This document shows positions 8,893 to 17,533 of a DNA stretch of 64,000 nucleotides, piece by piece. The position numbers were made by a program, and so were the translations under genes. The stretch covers positions 2,666,001 through 2,730,000 of the forward strand of contig NZ_JBGEDP010000001.1 in the NCBI RefSeq assembly GCF_041206865.1, written 5' to 3'. This DNA comes from Mycobacterium sp. HUMS_12744610 (GTDB lineage Bacteria > Actinomycetota > Actinomycetes > Mycobacteriales > Mycobacteriaceae). The notes beneath the pieces are model-generated. The model saw only the letters and a list, made by a program, of their open reading frames with translations, searched no databases and was not told the DNA's origin. Within the stretch, counting starts at the first letter, position 1. Each line of letters starts with the position of its first letter.

Positions 8893-10380
8893 CTTTATCC
8901 CGGGGGTGGTTACTCCTTTCTTGGGGTCGAGAGGGCATAGGGGCCTGTGGGTCAGGGTATGGCGCGGACCCTGTTGAGGGCGTCGGCGAATTCTTGTGCC
9001 CAGGGCCAGGTTTGGGGGATCCGCAGGATCAGGTAGCGGGATCGTTTGATCAGCCGGGCCGCGGCGTGCAGCAGCCGGTAGCGCAGGGTGGCGGGTTCGG
9101 CTTTGGCCAGTGGGCCGTCCAGGAGTAGCAGTCGCATCCAGCACAGCAGGTCGATGGCGATCGCGACGGCGGTGACCCAAGCGGTGTTGATGGCGAACGA
9201 GTGTGAGGGCCAGCGGGCCAGGCCGGTGTCTTTGCCGGTGCGGATGAAGCCCTCCACCCGGGCGTGGACGCGGTGGCGGGCTTCCAGTCGCTGGGGTTGT
9301 CCACCGGCAGTCGAGGTGGCGAGGACCTGGTAGCGGTAGCCGGCCAGCTGCTCGAACAATGACAACTGGGTGCCGTGTTCGATTTCTTCGCGCCGCACCA
9401 GGATGCGCATGCCGGCCGGCCAGCCGACCAGCCGATCCCCTCCGGTGCTGTGGCGCAGCAGCCCGGTCAACTCGGCGACCTGGGCGTCGTCACGGGCCGC
9501 TCCGGTGGCATCCAGTGCGGCTTGCCATCCCGCATCGGGCATCTGGCCGATCGCGACCCGGACCCGCTCATCGAGGTCGAATCCGACCGAGTAGCCCACT
9601 GACATCCCCGGCCGGGCATTGAGTTTCTCCAGGTGTTCGACGACGGCGTGGCTTGAACCCGCGCCGTCGATGGTGACCAGCAACTTGCGGCGCCACTTGG
9701 CCGGGATCGCCGCGATCGCGGCGTCGATGATCGCGATATGATCGGCCGCGGTGTTCGAGCCGGCGTTGCCTGCACGGGCGATCACCGCCAGCAGTTCGCC
9801 GGTGTTGTCACACCACGCCAACAGCGGGTGGAAGCCAAACCCGCCTTTGAAATTGCCTGCGGCGTGCTGCTTATCGCTGTGCGACTGAATCAGCGACGCG
9901 TCGATGCGGATCACGATCGTGTCCCCGAGGTCCCCATAGCAGGTCTGCGAAGCCGGGATCGCACCGTGGCGGGCCTCGATCGCCTCCCACACCCGAGAGC
10001 GGACCTTGTTGCGCACGGCCGTGACCTCGGTGATGCTCTGCTCGTCGATCTCGCCCAGGGACCGCCACATCGTCGGAACCGACGCCACCGCCTGAAACAA
10101 CCGGTGCTGATCGCGCAGCACCGCGGTGCCGGCCAGGTTCTGCGCGCCGCCGGCGATCGATACCGCCACATCGCGCAACACCGCGCCTCGGTCGTGGGTG
10201 ACTTCTGGGCGCGACAGCACCGACGACAAACCGCTGGTCAAACCCAGATTGTCGGCCAGCAACCGGGGTATCACGTTACCGGCGTGCCCGACCACGTCGT
10301 CGCCACGGACCTCAACTCGGACATTCTTCGACCAATCCGTAGTAGCCTGCATCTGACAGGTGCACTCCCATCCTGGATAA
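8893..10380 (-). mobile_element. IS1380-family insertion sequence
   Basis: One intact transposase gene fills the element. Imperfect inverted ends with the core TTATCC.GG lie near 8895-8903 and 10372-10380. The boundaries are approximate. I found no target-site duplication. A strong inverted repeat (10358-10422) overlaps the upstream end. Confidence 0.65.
8952..10352 (-). CDS. IS1380-family transposase
   Basis: The 466-residue transposase has the IS1380 layout. A first acidic motif in TIVIRIDASLIQSHS sits near residues 146-160 and a second in LLVTIDGAGSSH near 226-237. The C-terminal region LARWPSHSFAINTAWV is typical of the family. The gene looks intact and starts with ATG. It is on the minus strand relative to most neighbours, as expected for an inserted element. 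Confidence 0.92.
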   Translation of the reverse strand: MQATTDWSKNVRVEVRGDDVVGHAGNVIPRLLADNLGLTSGLSSVLSRPEVTHDRGAVLRDVAVSIAGGAQNLAGTAVLRDQHRLFQAVASVPTMWRSLGEIDEQSITEVTAVRNKVRSRVWEAIEARHGAIPASQTCYGDLGDTIVIRIDASLIQSHSDKQHAAGNFKGGFGFHPLLAWCDNTGELLAVIARAGNAGSNTAADHIAIIDAAIAAIPAKWRRKLLVTIDGAGSSHAVVEHLEKLNARPGMSVGYSVGFDLDERVRVAIGQMPDAGWQAALDATGAARDDAQVAELTGLLRHSTGGDRLVGWPAGMRILVRREEIEHGTQLSLFEQLAGYRYQVLATSTAGGQPQRLEARHRVHARVEGFIRTGKDTGLARWPSHSFAINTAWVTAVAIAIDLLCWMRLLLLDGPLAKAEPATLRYRLLHAAARLIKRSRYLILRIPQTWPWAQEFADALNRVRAIP

Positions 10381-10422
10381 CCGAGCCTCGAATACTCCGA
10401 TTATCCTTGCGGCAGTGCACCT
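10358..10422. repeat. Inverted repeat upstream of the IS1380 transposase
   Basis: AGGTGCACT at 10358-10366 is the perfect reverse complement of AGTGCACCT at 10414-10422. Inside it, GGATAA at 10375-10380 pairs with TTATCC at 10401-10406. The nested palindrome spans the transposase leader and the element edge. It could be a regulatory hairpin or part of the transposase binding site. Confidence 0.6.
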
Positions 10423-10428
10423 TTCACG

Positions 10429-10917
10429 TTAACGACACCCCTGAGCTCCACATTCGATGAAAAATCCAGGCTGGCGTTCGAGCTGTCGGTCACGATCGCG
10501 GTTTAGAAACGCCGACTCGCGTTGCGACCTTTTGAGTTCGTGTCGAGCGTCTTGCCCCCGAGTCGCGGTGTGCCGGGCACCGGCCAGCAACACACAAAGC
10601 CCGAGCATCGCGACCGCGCCGATCACGATCCCGAAGAGAAACAACGTGCCGGTCGATCCGGTCAAGTGAAAGCCGAATACGGCGAAATCCTCGGTCAAGC
10701 GGTGAGCAGCTCCCGCATTGGTCAGCACCCCGGTAAAACCTACGATCACCGCGCCAAGCAGAACAATTAATCCAAGGATGACGATCAGGTCGATGCCTCT
10801 GATCCTGATGCTAGAAGTCCAGTCCCCGCCACATCGGTGCGACCATATGTGAACCCCATTAACATGCGCCGTAATTCTACATCGTTGCGACCGAAAGGGC
10901 CGCTGTCTGGGCGACAT
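10429..10917 (-). CDS. Small two-helix membrane protein, mycobacterial
   Basis: Two hydrophobic helices are clear: DLIVILGLIVLLGAVIVGF near residues 43-61 and LFLFGIVIGAVAMLGLCVLL near 92-111. A basic, probably cytosolic tail follows (RHTATRGQDARHELKRSQRES). The family recurs in mycobacteria, but I know no function. The start is uncertain. The only good ATG at 10917 adds about 40 unusual residues, and no ATG or GTG lies just before the first helix, so the natural start may have been lost or be non-standard. Confidence 0.6.
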   Translation of the reverse strand: MSPRQRPFRSQRCRITAHVNGVHIWSHRCGGDWTSSIRIRGIDLIVILGLIVLLGAVIVGFTGVLTNAGAAHRLTEDFAVFGFHLTGSTGTLFLFGIVIGAVAMLGLCVLLAGARHTATRGQDARHELKRSQRESAFLNRDRDRQLERQPGFFIECGAQGCR

Positions 10918-11351
10918 TTAGTTGACGATGTGTAAGGGGAGAGGGGTGCGGCAATGGCAAGACAGTCGAGCGGGTCTGACGCGCGCGTCGGCTACGGCGA
11001 CTGCCGTCGCTGCCGCTGAAACAAACGGAGGATCCGCCTATTTTGGCTGCGCATCGACAATCACCACCGCGCAACATCGCGGCCGCACCGCACTCGGCAG
11101 GCAACTGGCCGCGGGTTCCCCAGAGGGGTAACGTTGTTGTTGCTGAGTCCTTCAGCCAGTCCGGAAACGAGTTTGGCTGTACGCCGCTGAACTTGATGAG
11201 CGTTTTGCTCGCGCCGCACATTCCGATGTCTACCCATTTCGGTCGAGACAGCATGCACATGTCGCTCATTCCCTCGTTAGCCCGGAATTCGGAGGGACCG
11301 CCAACTCCGCGTTCACCCGAGCCCGTGCCCGTCGGTCTGTCGACCGGAACG
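10918..11351. other. Intergenic stretch between IS1380 and IS3 elements
   Basis: No frame on either strand shows family motifs or protein-like composition. It lies between two insertion sequences and is probably debris plus the promoter of the small membrane protein. Confidence 0.45.
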
Positions 11352-11375
11352 TGTCAAGGTCGGTGAGACAGTTTC

Positions 11376-12386
11376 TTACGCGGATTTGATGAGTGCTTCC
11401 GGGGTTGGTTGGTTGATCCAGGCGACGGTGGGCAGCTTCGGTGGAGCGGGCCGCCGGTGCCGGAATCTAGCGGGGTTAGCGGCGTAGGCCGCATCCAGCG
11501 TGGCGGCACGTTGGGCCTGGATCTCGTTTGCGGTGCCGTAGTGCACCGATGCAACGGTGTGTAGGCCCACGCCGCTGTGGCGATGCTCATGGTTGTAGTA
11601 ATCGAAGAATGTCGTGCAGAAGGCGCGGGCATCTTCGATCGAGCCGAACCGGCCCGGGAACGCCGGGCAGTACTTGAGGGTCTTGAAATTAGCCTCCGAG
11701 TAGGGATTGTCGTTGGACACGTGCGGGCGGCTGTGGCTGCGGTCCACCCCCAGGTCGATCAGCAACTGGGCGACCGGCTTGGAGGTCATCGAGGTGCCGC
11801 GATCAGCGTGCAAGGCCAACTGGCCGCGGGCGATGCCGTGACGGGCCATGGTGTCGGCGATAAATGCTTTGGCCAACTCACCGTCCTCAACTTCTGCGAT
11901 GATCCAGCCGACGACGTAGCGCGAGAAGATGTCGATAATCACATAGAGTTGATAGAAGATACCCCGTTGTGGCCCTTGCAATTTCGTTATATCCCAGGAC
12001 CAGACCCGGTTTGGTGCGTTAGCGATCAGCTCGGGTTTCTTGCGCGCCGGATGGGTGCGCTGGCGACGCCGCTCGCGGTTCTCCCCGGCAATGGCCAGTA
12101 GCCGGTACATGGTGCGAATCGAGCACAGGTAGACACCATCATCAAGCAGTCGCGCCCACACCTGCGCCGGCGCCAGATCGCAGTACTGCTCTGAGCGCAG
12201 CACCGTCAGAATCTGCTGGCGTTCGGCCTCGGTGAGCTTATTCAGTGGCTCGGGCCGCACCCGCCGTGCCGGCCGTGGTGGTGGGTTGCGGTGGCGGTGG
12301 AGCGTGGCCCGCGATGCACCCAGCAATTCGCACGCCCGTTTGGTGCTGGTTGCGGCCTCCAGGTCGGGCAGGTGCTCGCCGATCAC
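11376..12386 (-). CDS. IS3-family transposase OrfB (rve integrase domain)
   Basis: The 336 residues carry the DDE catalytic core: Asp in VWSWDITKLQGP, Asp in LALHADRGTSMTS, and Glu in NPYSEANFKTLK. The N-terminal HTH_21-like segment RTMYRLLAIAGE precedes it. The ATG overlaps the stop of OrfA as ATGA, which suggests translational coupling or a frameshift fusion. It looks intact. Confidence 0.92.
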   Translation of the reverse strand: MIGEHLPDLEAATSTKRACELLGASRATLHRHRNPPPRPARRVRPEPLNKLTEAERQQILTVLRSEQYCDLAPAQVWARLLDDGVYLCSIRTMYRLLAIAGENRERRRQRTHPARKKPELIANAPNRVWSWDITKLQGPQRGIFYQLYVIIDIFSRYVVGWIIAEVEDGELAKAFIADTMARHGIARGQLALHADRGTSMTSKPVAQLLIDLGVDRSHSRPHVSNDNPYSEANFKTLKYCPAFPGRFGSIEDARAFCTTFFDYYNHEHRHSGVGLHTVASVHYGTANEIQAQRAATLDAAYAANPARFRHRRPAPPKLPTVAWINQPTPEALIKSA

Positions 12387-12817
12387 GGCTTGGACTTCGG
12401 CTCGAAATCCGCGCTCTCGGAGAGCATCTCCAAGAGCGCGTGTGCTTTTCCCGTGATCTCCAGCGCTAGCTTGGTCCGATCCAGCTCAGCCTGCAGTTGC
12501 GTGGTGCGCCGCCGCAGCTTGTCCAACTCGACCTGCTCAGCGCTGCGCTTCGGCTTGCCCTTCGCCGACAAACCCTCCCGAGCACCGGCATCACGGGCCT
12601 TTCGCCATTCGGCGATATGCGAGCTGTACAGGCCTTCACGGCGCAGCAACGCACCACGCTCCGACGAGCCCACCGACAGCGCGTCGTACTCGTCGAGGAT
12701 GCGGGCCTTGTACTCGGCGGTGAACGTGCGCCGCCGCGCCCGAGCACCTGGATCGGGCACGTTGTCCACTTGGTCATTATCACTGCACCCCTCCAGGGAT
12801 GCGATCGTCATAGTCAC
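12383..12817 (-). CDS. IS3-family transposase OrfA (HTH)
   Basis: The 144-residue DNA-binding subunit has a helix-turn-helix in RRTFTAEYKARILDEYDAL and SSERGALLRREGLYSSHIAE. A leucine-rich coiled coil (VELDKLRRRTTQLQAELDR) near residues 96-114 probably mediates contact with OrfB. The stop overlaps the OrfB start by four bases. Confidence 0.9.
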   Translation of the reverse strand: MTMTIASLEGCSDNDQVDNVPDPGARARRRTFTAEYKARILDEYDALSVGSSERGALLRREGLYSSHIAEWRKARDAGAREGLSAKGKPKRSAEQVELDKLRRRTTQLQAELDRTKLALEITGKAHALLEMLSESADFEPKSKP

Positions 12818-12935
12818 GGAAAATGGTGATCCTGTCTCGCCCTGTAGCGATGATTGGCTACTGCTGCTGTCTCACTTAACCCTGTCACACAGGGGACCGC
12901 TACGCCGGCGACCGAGCGAGAAAACGGCCGAGAAA

Positions 12936-12943
12936 CAACCGTC
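12936..12943 (+). repeat. Left target-site duplication of the ISL3 element
   Basis: CAACCGTC here is repeated exactly at 14336-14343, directly outside the inverted ends of the ISL3 element. Eight bases is the usual duplication length for this family. Confidence 0.93.
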
Positions 12944-14335
12944 GGCTCTTGTGACGTTGTCGTGGGTTCGCTGACCTGGGAATTTGGGCGCAACGCCGTG
13001 TCCTGCTTACGTTTTGGACTGTCTAGGGTTCAATCCGCGAGAAGGAGCTACGGCGTTGCGCATGTCCAGGGTATTGGCGAGCGGTCTGGGTGACCAAAAC
13101 ATGGTGATCGAGGACGTGACGATCGAGACCGAGACCACGGGTCGGAAGCAGCCGAAGACCTCCGAAGTTCTGGTGTTCTCGGTGCGGCCCAAGGCGTCGC
13201 AGGCGGGCCGGTGCTCGCGGTGCCGGAAGCGGTGCCCGGGCTATGACGCGGGGGGCCGGGACGGGAACGGGATCAGGCGCTGGCGGACCCTGGATGTGGG
13301 GACCACAAAGGCGTATCTGCAGGCCGCGGCCCCGCGGGTGGCATGCGGCGAGCATGGGGTGGTGGTTGCGCATGTGCCGTGGGCGCGGCCGGGCGCCAAA
13401 CACACCTGGGCGTTCGAGGACACCTGCGCGTGGCTGGCCGCGCACACCGCATTGAGTGTGCTCACGGTGCTGCTGCAGATCGCCTGGCGCACCGTGGCGG
13501 CGATCGTGACCAGGGTGGTGGCCGATGGCCGCGACACCAACGACCTGCTCGCCGGACTGTCGCGGATCGGCATCGACGAGATCGCCTACCGCAAGGGACA
13601 TCGCTACTTGACGTGCGTGGTTGACCACACGACAGGCCGGCTGGTGTGGGCCGGCGAGGGCCGCAACCAGGACACGCTGGGCCGGTTCTTCGATCAGCTC
13701 GGCGCCGAGCGGGCCAAGCTGCTCACCCACGTCAGCTGCGACGGGGCGGAATGGATCCACGCCCTGGTGCGTGCCCGCGCGCCGCAGGCGCTGATTTGCC
13801 TGGATGGGTTTCATGTCGTGGCCTGGGCCATGAAGGCACTGGACAAGGTGCGGGTACGCACCATGACCCGCGCCGGGATCACCGATCGGCACGCCATGTG
13901 GGCGACCCGCAAGAACCCGGCTGACCTGTCCTGCGAGCAGCGCACCAGCCTCGCTAAGATCGCCGACACCAACCGCACCCTCTACCGGGCGTATCTGCTC
14001 AAAGAGCAACTACGCGAGGTGTTTCGGGTCAAGGGCACCCACGGGCGGCAGCTGCTGGCCGGCTGGCTGTCGTGGGCGTCGCACTCACGCATCCCCGAGT
14101 TCGCCGCGCTGGCCCGCAGCATCCGCCGCTACCGCGACCTCATCTGGAACACGCTCGATCACGGCCTGTCCAACGCCCGATCCGAAGCCACCAACACCCA
14201 CCTGCGGGCATTAACCAAACGCGCCTACGGATTCCACAGCCCAGACGCACTCATCGCCATGGCCATGCTCACCCGAGGCGGCCTCTGCCCAGCACTACCC
14301 GGACGGAAATGACCCACTACAACGTCAGTAGATCC
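12944..14335 (+). mobile_element. ISL3-family insertion sequence, complete
   Basis: Inverted ends run from 12944 (GGCTCTTG then TGACGTTGTCGTGGGT) and to 14335 (complement GGATCTAC then TGACGTTGTAGTGGGT). The inner 16 bases match at 15 positions. An identical 8-bp duplication flanks both sides. The element is 1,392 bp with one intact transposase whose stop codon touches the right inverted repeat. The exact duplication points to a fairly recent insertion. Confidence 0.95.
13056..14312 (+). CDS. ISL3-family transposase
   Basis: The roughly 418-residue transposase has an N-terminal zinc-binding segment (CSRCRKRCPGYD, plus a later Cys in RVACGEHG) and a DDE core. The core includes IGIDEIAYRKGHRYLTCVVD, the VSCDGAEWIHA segment and the C-terminal SNARSEATNTHLRAL. 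GAAGGAG lies eight bases before the TTG at 13056; an ATG two codons later at 13062 is the alternative start. The gene is intact and ends at TGA 14312 within the right inverted repeat. Confidence 0.93.
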   Translation: MRMSRVLASGLGDQNMVIEDVTIETETTGRKQPKTSEVLVFSVRPKASQAGRCSRCRKRCPGYDAGGRDGNGIRRWRTLDVGTTKAYLQAAAPRVACGEHGVVVAHVPWARPGAKHTWAFEDTCAWLAAHTALSVLTVLLQIAWRTVAAIVTRVVADGRDTNDLLAGLSRIGIDEIAYRKGHRYLTCVVDHTTGRLVWAGEGRNQDTLGRFFDQLGAERAKLLTHVSCDGAEWIHALVRARAPQALICLDGFHVVAWAMKALDKVRVRTMTRAGITDRHAMWATRKNPADLSCEQRTSLAKIADTNRTLYRAYLLKEQLREVFRVKGTHGRQLLAGWLSWASHSRIPEFAALARSIRRYRDLIWNTLDHGLSNARSEATNTHLRALTKRAYGFHSPDALIAMAMLTRGGLCPALPGRK

Positions 14336-14343
14336 CAACCGTC
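14336..14343 (+). repeat. Right target-site duplication of the ISL3 element
   Basis: CAACCGTC is an exact copy of 12936-12943. Confidence 0.93.
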
Positions 14344-14500
14344 GCGGTGATACCGCGGGAATTCCCGGCTGGCAGCGAAGCGTCGATCGCACATGGCAGC
14401 GCCAAACCGGCCGGGGGCCAGGCTAAATGACGCCTTCAAACAAACCACTGAAGCCCGGCAATCTTTCTCCGGGCATCCAAAGAGAAACTAGGTAAACGTC

Positions 14501-14680
14501 ATGATCGTTCTCGGAATCATCCTTATCGTCCTCGGGCTCCTCCTCCCTGCCCTCGTCCCGACCTTCGCTTACGCCCATATTTGCTTGGTCATCGGGGTCA
14601 TCCTCCTCGTCGTCGGCCTGCTTCTGATGCTGATGGGACGGATGGGACACGCCGTCGGCGGCCGACGCCACTACTACTAA
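14501..14680 (+). CDS. DUF6131-like small membrane protein
   Basis: The 59-residue product begins MIVLGIILIVLGLLLPALV and contains a second helix, ICLVIGVILLVVGLLLMLMG. It ends in the tail AVGGRRHYY, which is typical of the small mycobacterial DUF6131 family. It should be a two-helix inner-membrane hairpin with a basic tail in the cytosol. An AGG-type ribosome site is weak (TAGGT about eight bases upstream). The function is unknown. Confidence 0.8.
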   Translation: MIVLGIILIVLGLLLPALVPTFAYAHICLVIGVILLVVGLLLMLMGRMGHAVGGRRHYY

Positions 14681-15065
14681 TGGGCCCGATTACTAATTGG
14701 CGAGAATTTCTCAGCGGGTACCCGACTCGGCCAGCCGAATCTCCCGCTCCCAACAAGCCGCCGCTCGTGGCCGCGAGGCAGCCGATCTCCGCGGCCAACT
14801 CAACGAACAATGGGAACGCGCAGACAAACTGGAACCGCCCGCACAGACACCGGGCACACCTGGGTGCGCCACCCCGAAGGAACCGCCGAAACGGTTAATC
14901 ATCTGCGGCTGAAGGCCGCAGCCCAGCCTTTTCGGAACAAATCATAGCGGCCGCGCCGGCCGACTTGGTGCTGGTCTTTGTGGGCCGCAGCAGCCGCGGT
15001 GAGCCCGGTTCTTCGTTGCCGACGGGCTGGGAACCCGACATATGAGCCTACGAACGGAGCAAACG
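14681..15065. other. Intergenic stretch with a possible short helical ORF
   Basis: A plus-strand frame from TTG 14697 to 14912 would encode 71 residues with a short coiled-coil-like stretch (SQQAAARGREAADLRGQLNE) and a proline-rich tail. It has no ribosome site or family match, so I give it low weight. The last 120 bases before the desaturase should contain its promoter. A GC palindrome, CGGCCG.GCCGGCCG, lies near 14950. Confidence 0.35.
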
Positions 15066-16376
15066 ATGGCTATTACGGACATCCCGGCCTTCGCCCACCT
15101 GACCGACGCCGACATTGAGAGTCTGGGCGTTGAGCTGGACGCGATCCGGCTGGACATCGAGGATTCGCGTGGCGAGCGCGACGCGCGCTACATCCGCCGC
15201 ACCATCGCCGCGCAACGTGCCCTGGAGGTTGCCGGCCGGCTCATGCTGGCCGGTAGCTCGAGACGCTCTGCGTGGTGGGCGGGAACGGTGACCCTTGCCC
15301 TGGCCAAGATCATCGAGAACATGGAGGTCGGCCACAATGTCACGCACGGCCAGTGGGATTGGATGAACGATCCCGAGATCCATTCCTCGACATGGGAATG
15401 GGACATGAGTGCGGCGTCAAAACACTGGCGCTTCAGCCACAACTTCCAACACCACAAGTACACCAACATCCTGGACATGGATGACGATGTGGGCTACACC
15501 GTCCTTCGAGTTACTCGTGATCAGCCCTGGGAGCTCTTCAACGTCGGCAACGTGCTGTTCAACGCCATCCTCGCGCTGGGATTCGAGTGGGGAATTGGCT
15601 TGCAGTCCATCGAGTTCAGCAAGGTCTTCAAGGCCGGCCCGGACCGCGACATCAACCGCCTGCGGGTGCGCGAGTTTTCCGCGAAGGCCGGAAGGCAGGT
15701 GCTAAAGGACTATGTCGCGTTCCCGGCGCTGACCTCGCTGTCGCCGGCGGCGAGCTACAAATCGACGCTGAAGGCCAGCGTGGTGGCCAACGTGGTCCGC
15801 AACGTCTGGGCCAACGCGGTGATCTTTTGTGGGCATTTCCCCGATGGCGCCGAGAAATTCGCGAAGACCGACATGGTCGGTGAAACCCGGGGCCGGTGGT
15901 ATCTGCGCCAGATGCTGGGTAGCGCCAACTTTGACGCCGGACCCACTCTGCGGTTCATGAGTGGCAACCTGTGCCACCAGATCGAGCATCACCTCTACCC
16001 CGATCTGCCCAGCAACCGGCTGCAGGAGATCTCGGTGCGGGTCAGGCAGGTCTGCGCCAAGTACGACCTTCCCTACACCACGGGCTCGTTCCTGATGCAG
16101 TACGGAAAAGCTTGGCGCACCATTGCCAAACTGTCGCTGCCCGACCGCTACCTGCGCGACACCGCCGAGGACGCTCCGGAAACCCGTAGCGAGCGGATGT
16201 TCACCGAATTAGAGCCAGGTTTCGCCGGCATCGACCCAGCGACGGGGCGACGCCGCGGGCTCAAGACGGCAATCGCCACGATCCGCCAACGCCGTACCGA
16301 CCCGCGCATCAACCAAGACGCGCAATGGGTGGGCATCGATCAGGCCCTCACCCGCCGGTGGTTTACCCGTCAGTAA
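15066..16376 (+). CDS. desA3: DesA3-like acyl-CoA desaturase
   Basis: This di-iron membrane desaturase introduces a cis double bond into stearoyl-CoA-type substrates, using electrons from an NADPH oxidoreductase. All three histidine boxes are present: HNVTHGQ, HNFQHH and HQIEHH. The protein is colinear with M. tuberculosis DesA3 (Rv3229c) from MAITD onward. GGAG lies six bases before the ATG at 15066, which is better than the in-frame ATG at 15042. The Rv3230c-type reductase that normally neighbours it is absent here, so electrons must come from elsewhere. The stop codon lies within a palindromic operator-like site. Confidence 0.93.
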   Translation: MAITDIPAFAHLTDADIESLGVELDAIRLDIEDSRGERDARYIRRTIAAQRALEVAGRLMLAGSSRRSAWWAGTVTLALAKIIENMEVGHNVTHGQWDWMNDPEIHSSTWEWDMSAASKHWRFSHNFQHHKYTNILDMDDDVGYTVLRVTRDQPWELFNVGNVLFNAILALGFEWGIGLQSIEFSKVFKAGPDRDINRLRVREFSAKAGRQVLKDYVAFPALTSLSPAASYKSTLKASVVANVVRNVWANAVIFCGHFPDGAEKFAKTDMVGETRGRWYLRQMLGSANFDAGPTLRFMSGNLCHQIEHHLYPDLPSNRLQEISVRVRQVCAKYDLPYTTGSFLMQYGKAWRTIAKLSLPDRYLRDTAEDAPETRSERMFTELEPGFAGIDPATGRRRGLKTAIATIRQRRTDPRINQDAQWVGIDQALTRRWFTRQ

Positions 16377-16395
16377 CCTACGGCACCGTAGGTTA
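16374..16395. promoter_or_regulatory. Perfect palindrome, probable repressor operator
   Basis: The 10-bp arms TAACCTACGG and CCGTAGGTTA are separated by CA. The site begins at the stop codon of the desaturase and overlaps a -10-like TATGCT at 16394-16399, about 80 bases before the hydrolase gene. The two-base centre is too short for a good RNA hairpin, so a dimeric regulator (TetR type) is more likely than a terminator. Confidence 0.7.
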
Positions 16396-16476
16396 TGCTA
16401 GTGTCGACACGAAGTCGGGAGAGCGACCGTTAATGCCGTTGAGCCAGCATGCCGGAACACTTTTGGATGGAAGCCG

Positions 16477-17352
16477 GTGCACGTGAGCGAGATCAACTAT
16501 GTCGATCTGCACGGTGAGCGTATTGCCTACCGGGAGGCCGGGGTCGGCGAGGCGCTGCTGTTGATTCATGGGATGGCGGGAAGTTCGGCGACGTGGCGGG
16601 CCGTCATCCCTCAGCTGTCGGAGAAGTATCGGGTGGTGGCACCGGACCTGTTGGGGCACGGGGAATCAGCCAAGCCGCGCGGTGATTATTCGTTGGGTGC
16701 GTTCGCGGCGTCGCTGCGTGATCTGCTCGATGAACTGGGCATCAGCCGGGCGACGGTGGTCGGTCAGTCACTCGGTGGCGGTGTGGCCATGCAGTTCGCC
16801 TATCAGCATCGCGACTATTGCCAGCGACTGGTTCTCATCAGCAGCGGTGGCCTCGGCCCCGACGTGAACTGGATATTGCGGATCCTGTCGGCGCCCGGCA
16901 CCGAGCTGGTGCTGCCAGCGGTCGCGCCGCAGCCGGTGTTGAACGTCGGCAATAAGCTGGGGTCATGGCTGTCGTCGGTCGGCATCCGGTCGCCGCGCGC
17001 CGGTGAGATGTGGAACGCGTATTCGTCGTTGTCGGATGGGCAAGCAAGGCAGGCGTTCCTGCGTACGTTGCGCTCGGTGGTGGATTACCGTGGCCAGGCG
17101 GTTAGTGCGCTCGGCAAGATCCATCTGAGTGATGGATTACCCACCTTGCTGATTTGGGGTGAGCAGGACCGGATCATTCCTGTCGCCCACGGCTACGCCG
17201 CCCACGACGCCCTGCCGAACAGTCGACTTGAGGTGCTGGCCGGTGTCGGGCACTTCCCACATGTCGAGTCCCCGACAGCGGTGGTGGACATCCTTGACGA
17301 CTTCATCGCCACCACAGGGCCGGCTGCCGATCTGGCGAACCGAAGAACCTGA
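16477..17352 (+). CDS. Alpha/beta-hydrolase
   Basis: The 291-residue hydrolase has the oxyanion motif LLIHGMAGSSATWR and the nucleophile Ser in VVGQSLGGGVAM. The acid is Asp in LLIWGEQDRIIP and the base is His in LAGVGHFPHVE. This is the epoxide-hydrolase/lipase-like subgroup found in mycobacteria, but the substrate is unknown. GTG at 16477 is chosen; GTG 16483 is also possible. It lies 100 bases downstream of the desaturase, behind the palindrome, so it may be a separately regulated lipid gene. Confidence 0.88.
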   Translation: MHVSEINYVDLHGERIAYREAGVGEALLLIHGMAGSSATWRAVIPQLSEKYRVVAPDLLGHGESAKPRGDYSLGAFAASLRDLLDELGISRATVVGQSLGGGVAMQFAYQHRDYCQRLVLISSGGLGPDVNWILRILSAPGTELVLPAVAPQPVLNVGNKLGSWLSSVGIRSPRAGEMWNAYSSLSDGQARQAFLRTLRSVVDYRGQAVSALGKIHLSDGLPTLLIWGEQDRIIPVAHGYAAHDALPNSRLEVLAGVGHFPHVESPTAVVDILDDFIATTGPAADLANRRT

Positions 17353-17533
17353 TCAGAACCGAGATGCGGCGAAGTGTCGACTCCCAAGCCTCGATCCGCA
17401 AGGCTTGACAATTGCTCTCGCGCGGTGGAAGGTCAACCACGTTGAGACTCTCAACCAGTCCGGGATGAGGTCAGCCGTCCGCTGTTGTCCTCTCAGAGCA
17501 GTAGCTCGTGCCGAACAGACCGGTGGCAACCGC

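Larger units (their letters stand above)
11352..12887 (-). mobile_element. IS3-family insertion sequence
   Basis: Two overlapping transposase genes lie between imperfect inverted ends at 11352-11371 and 12867-12887. The ends share GTGAGACAG next to the genes and TG.CA.GGT at the tips, with one gap. The length of about 1.54 kb is usual for the family. I found no 3-bp target duplication at these exact ends. Confidence 0.8.
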
